This document shows, in pieces, positions 57,411 through 64,000 of a stretch of DNA of 64,000 bases. The DNA is taken from assembly GCF_028649655.1 (NCBI RefSeq), contig NZ_JAQSLN010000004.1, positions 186,001-250,000 of the forward strand, written 5' to 3'. Under the pieces are notes generated by a model. That model did not search any database and had not been told where the DNA came from. It saw nothing but the letters and a program-made list of their open reading frames with translations. A program made the position numbers and the translations under genes. This DNA is from Halobacteriovorax sp. GB3 (lineage in GTDB: Bacteria > Bdellovibrionota > Bacteriovoracia > Bacteriovoracales > Bacteriovoracaceae). Positions within the stretch are counted from its first letter, which is position 1. Each line of letters begins with the position of its first letter.

Positions 57411-57725
57411 ATGGTTAAGTTCTTTATTTATCCCATTCTCTTCCTTCTAAGCTTTCAGTTAACAAGCTTTTCTAACGAAGTAAGCTTCGCGGATAACAAA
57501 GAGGCAATTAATTACGATTTAAGTTTTTACTTTGATGAAATTGATCAGGCCCACAAGAAATTTGAACTCGAGCCTGACAATTATCCCCTTGCCTTAAGTC
57601 CACTGAAAAATATCAAATTAAAAGCTAGCTTCATCTCGAAGCAATCCCTCGGTACGGAGAAAACGCCTAAGCTCCTTCAAGCGAGCTTTTTAACATTCAC
57701 AGGCTCTAGCCCTCCTCTTTGTTAA
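57411..57725 (+). CDS. Small exported protein, unknown function
   Basis: The protein has 104 residues with a signal peptide (cleavage near SFSNE or TSFS). The mature part is charged and ends in SSPPLC with a single terminal cysteine. There is no strong ribosome site. It is followed 50 bases later by a 49-residue membrane protein gene that may be in the same operon. No family is recognised. Confidence 0.5.
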   Translation: MVKFFIYPILFLLSFQLTSFSNEVSFADNKEAINYDLSFYFDEIDQAHKKFELEPDNYPLALSPLKNIKLKASFISKQSLGTEKTPKLLQASFLTFTGSSPPLC

Positions 57726-57775
57726 TTAAATTTACTCATTTTCAATTTAATTAATTTTTAAAGTAGGAGTTTTCT

Positions 57776-57925
57776 ATGGAAACAACAACAGAAGTACTTG
57801 TTGAAGAACAAGCAAATCAAACATCAGACAGTTTAAAAGATAATATTGGACTCTATTTATTTAGTGCTTTTTTTGTCTTATCACTAGTGGCCATTTTAGC
57901 CTTTGCAATCGTAAAACCATCATAA
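57776..57925 (+). CDS. Single-pass membrane protein of 49 residues
   Basis: AGTAGGAGTTTTCT precedes the ATG. The product is an acidic/amide N-terminus (METTTEVLVEEQANQT) and one transmembrane helix (IGLYLFSAFFVLSLVAILAFAIV) near the C-terminus, like a small subunit of a membrane complex. It has a perfect terminator immediately downstream. Confidence 0.65.
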   Translation: METTTEVLVEEQANQTSDSLKDNIGLYLFSAFFVLSLVAILAFAIVKPS

Positions 57926-57929
57926 AAAA

Positions 57930-57954
57930 AAGGCCTCTCAATTTGAGAGGCCTT
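57930..57954. terminator. Bidirectional terminator
   Basis: AAGGCCTCTCA and TGAGAGGCCTT form a perfect 11-bp stem with an ATT loop, between the small membrane protein gene and the convergent YebC gene. Confidence 0.85.
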
Positions 57955-57959
57955 CTTAT

Positions 57960-58676
57960 TTACTCTTCTTCTTCAAGATTGTGATAAACCGTTACAACAT
58001 CATCATCGTCTTCTAAAAGACCAATGAGTTTTTCAACTTGAGCACGTGTTTCTTCATCAGCATCTTTGTAAGATGTTGGAAATCTCTCTAATGTTGCTTC
58101 TTCAGGAGTAATATCTAAACTCTGAAGTTTGTCCTGAATTGTACCGAATACATCTACAGGTCCAGTAACTTCAAAGAACTCTTCATCCTTTTCAACTTCT
58201 TCAGCACCAGCGTCAATCATCTCTAGTGTGAATTCATCTTCATCAAGTCCTTCTATAGGAACAATGAAGTATGCTTTTCTATCAAATAGAAACTCAAGAG
58301 CACCATTGACTCCAAGAGAGCCACCACACTTATTGAAGTAACTTCTTACGTTAGCAACAGTTCTTGTAACATTATCAGTTGAAGCTTCAACAAAAACGGC
58401 AACACCATTTGGTCCGTAACCTTCATAGTTGATATCTTCAAATCCAACACCATCTGGACCAGAGGCTTTTTTAAGAGCTCTCTCAATGTTGTCCTTTGGA
58501 ACATTAAATTTTTTACATCTTTCAAGGGCAACTTTGAGGAGGAAGTTTGATGCAGGGTCAGTTCCACCTGACTTAGCAGCTTTGTAAACGTCTTTTAGAG
58601 CACGAGTAAATACCTGTCCTCTTTGTTTATCGGCAGCACCTTTTTTCGCCGCGATTTTTGCCGACTTTCTTCCCAT
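57960..58676 (-). CDS. YebC/PmpR-family regulator (TACO1-type)
   Basis: The protein has 238 residues. The family start MGRKSAKIAAKKGAADKQRGQVFTRALKDVYKAAK is followed by DPASNFLLKVALERCKKFNVPKDNIERALKKASG, YEGYGPNGVAVFVEASTDNVTRTVANVRSYFNKCGGSLGVNGALEFLFDRKAYF and an acidic C-terminus. These proteins act as transcriptional regulators or as translation factors easing proline stalls. GGAGG precedes the chosen ATG; a TTG four codons upstream overlaps it and is rejected. Confidence 0.93.
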   Translation of the reverse strand: MGRKSAKIAAKKGAADKQRGQVFTRALKDVYKAAKSGGTDPASNFLLKVALERCKKFNVPKDNIERALKKASGPDGVGFEDINYEGYGPNGVAVFVEASTDNVTRTVANVRSYFNKCGGSLGVNGALEFLFDRKAYFIVPIEGLDEDEFTLEMIDAGAEEVEKDEEFFEVTGPVDVFGTIQDKLQSLDITPEEATLERFPTSYKDADEETRAQVEKLIGLLEDDDDVVTVYHNLEEEE

Positions 58677-58750
58677 GGGGTCCTCCAAAAATTGTGATAA
58701 TTAACTTATCTAAGATATAAAATTGAGCAAGATACGTCTACAACTAGCTT

Positions 58751-59425
58751 CTACTTCCCTGAATAAGAATATTCCCCACCTTTCTCAAGGGCCTTTTTAT
58801 AACCCTCTCTTGAATGAATTTTATCGAGAAAGGCCAATATGGCCGGATATTTTTCTCTGTTATCAACTCGTGTCATCCCCGCTTCAAGGGGAAAACTCAT
58901 TTGAAAGTCAGCCCCCGTGAGCTTATCTCCACAAAACCATTCGTTTTTAGCAAGATGAGCCTCAATAAAGTCAAAATTATTTGTAATATTTGGGCCAATA
59001 AAGCCCTTCATCACCTTATCAGCAATTCCCCTAGCAATAGGCTTAACAAAAAATGGCATCGGAGCATTTTTTACTTTATCAAACACAAGCTTCAAAAGAA
59101 GAGGCGGCATAAGTGAGCCCTCAGCAAAGTGTAGCCAATAAGAGAATTGAATTTTCTCCGTCTCTTTTTCTGGTCGAAAAATGGCATCACATTGGTACTT
59201 ATTTACGAGGTACTCAATAATCGCACCAGACTCTGCAATAGTTAAGTCGCCATCTGTTATAACTGGAGATTTCCCCAAAGCATGGACATCTTTTAACTCT
59301 TTAGGAGCGAGAGATGTTTGAGGATCTCTTTGATAAAACTTAATTTCATACTCTAAACCAAGCTCTTCTAAGAGCCATAGAATTCGCTGAGATCTTGAAT
59401 CATTGAGATGATGAACTGTTATCAT
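58751..59425 (-). CDS. Glutathione S-transferase-family protein
   Basis: The protein has 224 residues. Thioredoxin-fold N-terminus with HHLNDSRSQRILWLLEELGLEYEI, KSPVITDGDLTIAESGAIIEYLV; a helical C-terminus with FVKPIARGIADKVMKGF and FCGDKLTGADFQMSFPLE. The serine in NDSRSQ is the likely active-site residue. It is cytoplasmic. It ends a four-gene minus-strand run with csaA, msrB and an unlinked yebC, which could form a small stress set. Confidence 0.88.
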   Translation of the reverse strand: MITVHHLNDSRSQRILWLLEELGLEYEIKFYQRDPQTSLAPKELKDVHALGKSPVITDGDLTIAESGAIIEYLVNKYQCDAIFRPEKETEKIQFSYWLHFAEGSLMPPLLLKLVFDKVKNAPMPFFVKPIARGIADKVMKGFIGPNITNNFDFIEAHLAKNEWFCGDKLTGADFQMSFPLEAGMTRVDNREKYPAILAFLDKIHSREGYKKALEKGGEYSYSGK

Positions 59426-59434
59426 AGCGAAGTC

Positions 59435-59797
59435 CTAGTCTTTTTTCTCTGGAATAAATTCTAGTGATATTGAGTTCACACAGTGGCGCGTATTTTTTTC
59501 TGTGAATTGCTCACCAATAAAAACATGACCGAGATGACCATCACAGCTTTGGCAAACAATCTCCGTTCTCCTTCCATCTGCATCGGGAACTCGTTTTACT
59601 TTTCCAGGAATTTCATCATCAAAGCTAGGCCATCCGCAACCTGAAGCGAACTTATCTTCTGAACGATAAAGCTCTTCTCCACATTGTTTACAAATATATG
59701 TTCCAGGTTCTTTGAAATCGTTGAACTTTCCAGTAAATGGAACTTCAGTACCTTTATCAATAATGACATGCTTTTCTTCAGGACTTAATTTTTTCAT
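59435..59797 (-). CDS. msrB: Peptide methionine-(R)-sulfoxide reductase MsrB
   Basis: The protein has 120 residues. Zinc ligands lie in ICKQCGEEL and VCQSCDGHLGH, and the catalytic cysteine is in NTRHCVNSISLEF. The PF01641 patterns FASGCGWPSF and RTEIVC are intact. It repairs methionine-R-sulfoxide in proteins. There is no signal peptide, so it is cytoplasmic. It is followed 10 bases later by the GST gene and preceded by csaA, indicating one operon. Confidence 0.93.
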   Translation of the reverse strand: MKKLSPEEKHVIIDKGTEVPFTGKFNDFKEPGTYICKQCGEELYRSEDKFASGCGWPSFDDEIPGKVKRVPDADGRRTEIVCQSCDGHLGHVFIGEQFTEKNTRHCVNSISLEFIPEKKD

Positions 59798-59806
59798 AAA
59801 GTTTCC

Positions 59807-60178
59807 TTAGTGAAGACGCGAACCATTTGGTACGTCTTTATCAAATTGAGTTAATACAATATTATTTTCATGATCAGATAGCCCTAAGACAAGAACCTCT
59901 GACATGAACTTTCCAATCTGCCTCGGAGGAAAGTTAACAACAGCTAAAAGCTTTTTCCCAAGAAGATTTTCTTTAGTATAAAGATCAGTAATTTGAGCAG
60001 ATGTTTTTTTAATACCTACTCCTGCTCCAAAGTCTAATTTTAATTTATAGCTTGGTTTTCTAGCTTCCGGGAAGTCTTCTACAGAAACAACCTCCCCAAT
60101 TCTTATATCGACTTTTAAGAATTCATCGAACTTAATTTCATCAGCAATCTTTGCTTCTGGATCAAAATTTAAATGCAT
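59807..60178 (-). CDS. csaA: CsaA-family tRNA-binding protein
   Basis: The protein has 123 residues. The EMAP/tRNA-binding OB-fold is visible: FDEFLKVDIRIGEVVSVEDFPEARKPSYKLKLDFG, GIKKTSAQITDLYTKENLLGKKLLAVVNFPPRQIGKFMSEVLVLG. These proteins bind tRNA or act as secretion-linked chaperones in Bacillus. It is the first gene of the csaA-msrB-GST run. A terminator lies upstream, from the gene for the pilin-like fusion protein. Confidence 0.9.
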   Translation of the reverse strand: MHLNFDPEAKIADEIKFDEFLKVDIRIGEVVSVEDFPEARKPSYKLKLDFGAGVGIKKTSAQITDLYTKENLLGKKLLAVVNFPPRQIGKFMSEVLVLGLSDHENNIVLTQFDKDVPNGSRLH

Positions 60179-60225
60179 AATTTACTCCCTACAAGAGATA
60201 GTAGAGCAAAGAGAGGATAAAAAAA

Positions 60226-60248
60226 AGGGCACATTCAGTGCCCTTATT
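60226..60248 (-). terminator. Terminator of the pilin-S74 gene
   Basis: AAGGGCAC and GTGCCCTT form a stem with an ATTCA loop, and an A-run on the plus strand becomes the T-run in the minus direction. Confidence 0.8.
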
Positions 60249-60249
60249 A

Positions 60250-61704
60250 TTATTTACAAATAGATTTAAATTTTGTGGGGTTTTCGCTGCAGAGAACTTT
60301 CTTTAAAAGAGACAGGTCATCTTTTAGTTTCTCATTCTCCTCTTTAAGCTCTTTAATAGCTGCGGTATTAAAGGCCGACATCTTAGCGTACTGAACACTT
60401 AGAGTTCCTTCTTTGTCCGTATGTACGAGCTCTGGTAATATCTTTTGAACTTCCTGAGCAATATAACCAACGTCTTTTGTTCCAGTTTTTCTCCAAACAT
60501 ATTCAACACCACGAATTTGATCAATTTTCTTTAATGGAGATTCAATCTCTTTGATTTTATCTTTTAACCTCTTATCTGAGGTGTAATTAATCATAGCATT
60601 AGATGTAATTGTTAAAGTACGACTATTAGCAAGAGTTGTATTTTGATTCAGTAGAACTTGCCCATTAAACGTTGAAGTTCCAGTAACTGTTAAAATATTT
60701 TGTAATGTTGTAGCTCCTGTTACTTGCATTGTCGTTTCCGCTTCTACAGCACCCTTTATAATAGTCTTATCGGCGACATTTCCTAACTCAATATCTCCAC
60801 CATCTTCATTTAAATAGAATATTGTCGGGTTATTTGCAGCATTAACAGCTTGAACCTGATTATCATCAAATAAAAGCCCTGCTCCGTTTTCATCATCTGC
60901 CAATGTTACTTTTAATGGAGCCCTCGCATATCCACCACCAGAAATATTTGATGCTGTCGTACTTCCTAGAATAGCGGACATTTTATTTCCAGTCCCTGCT
61001 CCACCAACACCTGTCTTAATATGGACTTCAACACAATTACCGTCATTATCAATATTTCCACCGAGCGACGAACAAGTTGCTGCAGTATAACTATCAATCG
61101 CCCCATAACAACTAACAATCTCACCTGTCGCTTGATTTACAACAACAGATAAATTAAAAACTCGTCTAATTTCAACAGCACCATGAGATGATTTTACAAT
61201 TGCATTATCATCAACGGCGTCTCGCCCTTTTCTAAAGAAGACACGAAATTCCGTTTCAGCTTGAACGACCATATCTCCATCTTTTAAAAATGGAGTACTC
61301 TCATTTTTAACACCGACAAGTCTCATATCTTTTAAAACAACGAGTCCACCACCATCTCCAAGCTCGTCGTTGATACTGTAAATTGTATTTGTTCCAGCAT
61401 TTGTTACTTGGCTAATATCATTTATTGCAAGTTCAGTTGTAGCATCATATCCACCACCGAATGTTTGCGTTGCAAAAGTAGCTTCACAAGAATCTTTATC
61501 GTTGAGTACCGATGAAATACGAGAGATTTCTTGCTCAACTGAAAAAACCTGCTGAGCACGTTTTTGAGTTTTATTAAGGTTTGAAACAAGATTTACAACA
61601 GCAAGGGATACAACTCCAACAAGGCCAGCTGCAACCATGATCTCAACAAGAGAAAACCCCTCATTCATGCTTTTCTTTTTCTCTTTGCGCGTGAAGAACT
61701 TCAT
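60250..61704 (-). CDS. Pilin-like protein fused to a phage-type S74 intramolecular chaperone
   Basis: The protein has 484 residues. A type IV prepilin leader (basic KEKKK, cleavage after G16) is followed by FSLVEIMVAAGLVGVVSLAVVNLV, with the Glu at +5. A central region rich in T, N, G and V resembles a beta-helical stalk (VTGATTLQNILTVTGTSTFN). From about residue 376, the motif SDKRLKDKIKEI, VGYIAQEVQKILPELV and a terminal coiled coil define a peptidase S74 chaperone, known in phage tail spikes to self-cleave before the serine. The product may be a trimeric fibre carried on a pilin-like anchor. Confidence 0.85.
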   Translation of the reverse strand: MKFFTRKEKKKSMNEGFSLVEIMVAAGLVGVVSLAVVNLVSNLNKTQKRAQQVFSVEQEISRISSVLNDKDSCEATFATQTFGGGYDATTELAINDISQVTNAGTNTIYSINDELGDGGGLVVLKDMRLVGVKNESTPFLKDGDMVVQAETEFRVFFRKGRDAVDDNAIVKSSHGAVEIRRVFNLSVVVNQATGEIVSCYGAIDSYTAATCSSLGGNIDNDGNCVEVHIKTGVGGAGTGNKMSAILGSTTASNISGGGYARAPLKVTLADDENGAGLLFDDNQVQAVNAANNPTIFYLNEDGGDIELGNVADKTIIKGAVEAETTMQVTGATTLQNILTVTGTSTFNGQVLLNQNTTLANSRTLTITSNAMINYTSDKRLKDKIKEIESPLKKIDQIRGVEYVWRKTGTKDVGYIAQEVQKILPELVHTDKEGTLSVQYAKMSAFNTAAIKELKEENEKLKDDLSLLKKVLCSENPTKFKSICK

Positions 61705-62033
61705 TTATAAAAACTCCAAAAAATAAGAAGATACTTATAAAATTATAGCTTTAGTTCCTTCATTATAGAGTATGTTTAAACTCATTTAAGGTTTCCTATA
61801 CATATAAACCATAAGCACTTGAAAATAGTTAAAAATCAAGATTAACCAAGTATCTAAAATCACTGAAATAAGAAAAAATTGCCAACTAATATCAACAAAA
61901 AATCAAGATCATGGCCCTTATCATCCATAAAAGATCACAATCTCATAGTATGTCTATCAAGTAATATCAGTATCATAGCGTTTTCAGTTACAATTAATAC
62001 ATATAGAATTGTAAGAGAAATAAGGAATACTCG
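61705..62033. other. Divergent promoter gap of 329 bp
   Basis: It holds no open frame of note and no tRNA or repeat. The sequence is AT-rich with several TATAAT-like stretches on both strands, consistent with promoters for the pilin-S74 gene and the epimerase gene. I see no strong palindrome. Confidence 0.4.
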
Positions 62034-62945
62034 ATGAAGAAAATCATTATTAGTGGTGGTCATGGCTTCTTAGGTCGCGCTCTCGCACTGAAGTTTAAAA
62101 AGAAATATAAGATAGTCGTCATTGATAGAGAATCCAATGATGAAACTCAGGGCGATGTGATCTACCGATGGGATATGGCAAAACTTGAAGACGAGCAATT
62201 AAAGCAACTCGAAAGTGAAATCAAATCATGTGATGTCTTTATTCATTTCGCTGCTAGTGTTGGTGTCAGTAAAATAAATGATGATCCGAAGAAGGCAATA
62301 AGAGATGATCATGCAATCTCTAGTTATTTATTTCCACTACTCGAAAAATATAAAAAGAAAATAATTTTCTCTTCGACATCGGAAGTGTACGGCAATAGAG
62401 AGAATTGTACTGAAGGAGATGTTCTTCAAATCGGTGATCCAGAAATACTTCGCTGGGGCTATGCCGCTCATAAGTTAATGTCTGAATTTCTTATTAAGGC
62501 CCACAATTTAGAACACACTATTATTCGTCCTTTCAATATTACAGGTAAGGGGCAAACACACAGATATGGAATGGTTCTTCCGACATTTATTCATAAAGCA
62601 AAGAATGCAAAGGCCATTGAAGTTTTTGGCAACGGAAATCAAACTCGTTCTTTTTGTGACATCCGTGATTTTGTTAATGTCTTAGAATTAATTATCGAAG
62701 AAAATTTATTTAACAACGAGACAATCAATATTGGTAGTGATGAGAATTTCATTACGATTAACGAATTGGCCACTCTACTAAAAGAGTATTACTACCCAGA
62801 GCTCATCATCAACTATCGTGAGTTCAAAGAAGTATACAGTAACAGTATGGATGATATTATCTATCGATCACCGAATATTGATAAGTTAAAAAAACACTAT
62901 CAACCGCAGTTCTCAATTCAAGATATTATTAAATCAATGCTATGA
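62034..62945 (+). CDS. NAD-dependent nucleotide-sugar epimerase/dehydratase
   Basis: The protein has 303 residues. Extended SDR: IISGGHGFLGRALAL (GxxGxxG), FIHFAASVGVSKIND, IIFSSTSEVYGNRENC with the active serine region, WGYAAHKLMSEFLI with YxxxK, then IIRPFNITGKGQTHRYGMVLPTFI and FGNGNQTRSFCDIRDFVNVLELI. The family acts on UDP- or GDP-sugars. It is the first gene of an operon with a NodB-like deacetylase and a radical SAM protein, each overlapping by four bases. Confidence 0.88.
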   Translation: MKKIIISGGHGFLGRALALKFKKKYKIVVIDRESNDETQGDVIYRWDMAKLEDEQLKQLESEIKSCDVFIHFAASVGVSKINDDPKKAIRDDHAISSYLFPLLEKYKKKIIFSSTSEVYGNRENCTEGDVLQIGDPEILRWGYAAHKLMSEFLIKAHNLEHTIIRPFNITGKGQTHRYGMVLPTFIHKAKNAKAIEVFGNGNQTRSFCDIRDFVNVLELIIEENLFNNETINIGSDENFITINELATLLKEYYYPELIINYREFKEVYSNSMDDIIYRSPNIDKLKKHYQPQFSIQDIIKSML

Positions 62946-63496
62946 AAGAAAAAAAAGTTTTAATGATACATGAATTTAAGAAAGAAATGTTGGATCTCAA
63001 TCTAGAAGATTACATTCTAACATTTGATGATGGGCTTTATACTCAGTATTTATTCTTAGAAGAACTCCAACAAATAGATACAAAGAAGATTTTTTTTATA
63101 TCTACAGATATTATCTGCCCCGAAGATGAACAGCAAATTGGTGAATTTATTACTTGTCGCGAGGCCCACCAAAAATACTTCGCAGAGAATAAAACAGCTT
63201 ATTATATGAAGTGGTCTCAAATTAAAGAAATCAACGAAGATCAGAATTGCTCTATCGGTGGACACTCTCACTTTCATAAAAATCTCAAAGACGTAAATGG
63301 ATTAAAAGAACTCTTCGATTACTTAACTCATGACACAGAGAGAATGCTTAAAAACTTCAAAGAGAACTCAATTAAGATCGAAGACTTTTGCTTCCCTTAT
63401 AATTATGAAGCTCCTCTGTATCGAGCAATTCTAGAAAAAAATGGCATCCAGAATTTCTATGGAAAGGAACGTATTGCAATTGAGGATCTTCTATGA
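62942..63496 (+). CDS. NodB-like polysaccharide deacetylase-family protein
   Basis: The protein has 184 residues. The NodB homology shows YILTFDDGLYTQYLFLEEL (TFDDG), then NCSIGGHSHFHKNLKDV (the HxxxH metal pair) and FCFPYNYEAPLYRAIL. It is short, so it may lack part of the barrel. It probably removes an acetyl or formyl group from a sugar. Its start and stop both overlap the flanking genes (ATGA), so all three enzymes act together. Confidence 0.82.
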   Translation: MKEKKVLMIHEFKKEMLDLNLEDYILTFDDGLYTQYLFLEELQQIDTKKIFFISTDIICPEDEQQIGEFITCREAHQKYFAENKTAYYMKWSQIKEINEDQNCSIGGHSHFHKNLKDVNGLKELFDYLTHDTERMLKNFKENSIKIEDFCFPYNYEAPLYRAILEKNGIQNFYGKERIAIEDLL

Positions 63497-64000
63497 AAAT
63501 TAATCAAAAAGAGATTACTCAAGTTGGTCATGGTTCTCCAATGATTATTAATTGGGAACTCGTTTCTCACTGCCAATTCAAATGCAGCTATTGTTACTAT
63601 GACCCTTTTGAAAGTAATACAGATTATGAATCGCTACAGAAAATAATTCAAAAAAAGATTTCAAATATTGATCAACCATTTGTTATCAACCTAATTGGAG
63701 GTGAACCAACGCTTCACCCAAATTTTTCAAAGATCGTTTCATTTCTTCAAGATTTAGAAAAGTGTACAGAAATTAGAATTGTAACCAATTTAGCGAAGCC
63801 GATTCATTTTTGGGATTCTATCTCTTCGACAAAAATCGTTTTAACGGCAAGCTATCACCCGGAATATGACAACGGAAAATTCTTTGAAAAAATCAATCAG
63901 CTCTATGAGAAATTTGATTCAGATGTTCCATTTCTAGTGCCCAATAGTTTAATTCACCTTCCGAGAATGAAAAAGACATTAGAAAATCTATTAAACATTG
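63493..64000 (+). CDS. Radical SAM protein (partial, runs off the window)
   Basis: About 169 codons are visible. The [4Fe-4S] cluster motif CQFKCSYCYYD (CxxxCxYC) is near residue 30; LIGGEPTLHPNFSKIVSFL is the GGExT substrate/SAM motif; IRIVTNLAKP and LTASYHPEYD follow, as in SPASM-type radical SAM enzymes. The start overlaps the deacetylase stop (ATGA). It is linked to a sugar or surface polymer pathway by position. The product cannot be named. Confidence 0.85.
   Translation, partial: MKINQKEITQVGHGSPMIINWELVSHCQFKCSYCYYDPFESNTDYESLQKIIQKKISNIDQPFVINLIGGEPTLHPNFSKIVSFLQDLEKCTEIRIVTNLAKPIHFWDSISSTKIVLTASYHPEYDNGKFFEKINQLYEKFDSDVPFLVPNSLIHLPRMKKTLENLLNI

Overview
The window looks like chromosome from a predatory or scavenging member of the Bdellovibrionota, probably a marine Bacteriovorax/Halobacteriovorax relative. 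This is inferred from AT-rich DNA (about one-third G+C by eye), two TIGR02147 regulators, two secreted proteins that share a VGNGG motif, and an unusually high density of small Sec-exported proteins, peptidases and solute-binding proteins. No species marker (rRNA, ribosomal protein) is present.

Layout. 1-21 kb is ordinary chromosome: ribosome rescue factor ArfB, a YecM-DUF4269 fusion, a cytochrome c with an FNR-type box, an AraC/AhpD/DoxX module, a VGNGG/TIGR02147 pair, BioY, a DUF4105 protein, an acyltransferase-DUF2288-DUF1499 run, gamma-carbonic anhydrase, a second cytochrome c, LOG, TlyA, VanZ-like and DapF. At 21.1-21.4 kb an intact tRNA with anticodon CAU is preceded by two broken tRNA copies.

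21.3-30.9 kb is the most unusual part: a tandem array of about eight units, each carrying one to three unrelated cargo genes (lipoprotein metallopeptidase, S41-like protease, secreted metallopeptidase, XRE regulator, GNAT, TraB-like protein, MerR regulator, decaying secreted proteins). Units are separated by a roughly 195-bp repeat, always in the same orientation, that ends in a copy of the tRNA 3' terminus (ATGGNCCACCA) and is often followed by a copy of the tRNA's own downstream flank and terminator. Repeat edges are reused as start codons (minus-strand cargo) or stop codons (plus-strand cargo). It resembles a cassette array or serial tRNA-site integrations, but no recombinase is visible.

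31-39.4 kb holds a cupin, an epimerase, a catalase-like secreted protein, two large secreted proteins and a second VGNGG/TIGR02147 pair. 40-44.4 kb is a likely glucosylglycerate salvage locus: GH13 sugar phosphorylase, glycerate 2-kinase and, divergently with no intergenic base, a sodium:solute symporter. 44.4-53 kb contains two more DoxX genes, next to Rrf2 and LysR regulators respectively, a cyclase-family enzyme and a trypsin-like protease. 53-62 kb has small secreted proteins, YebC, GST, MsrB, CsaA and a pilin-like protein fused to a phage-type S74 chaperone domain. The window ends in a coupled epimerase, NodB-like deacetylase and radical SAM operon that runs off the edge.

Calls rest on reading motifs by eye. 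Family names without catalytic motifs are tentative, and many secreted proteins are left without a function.
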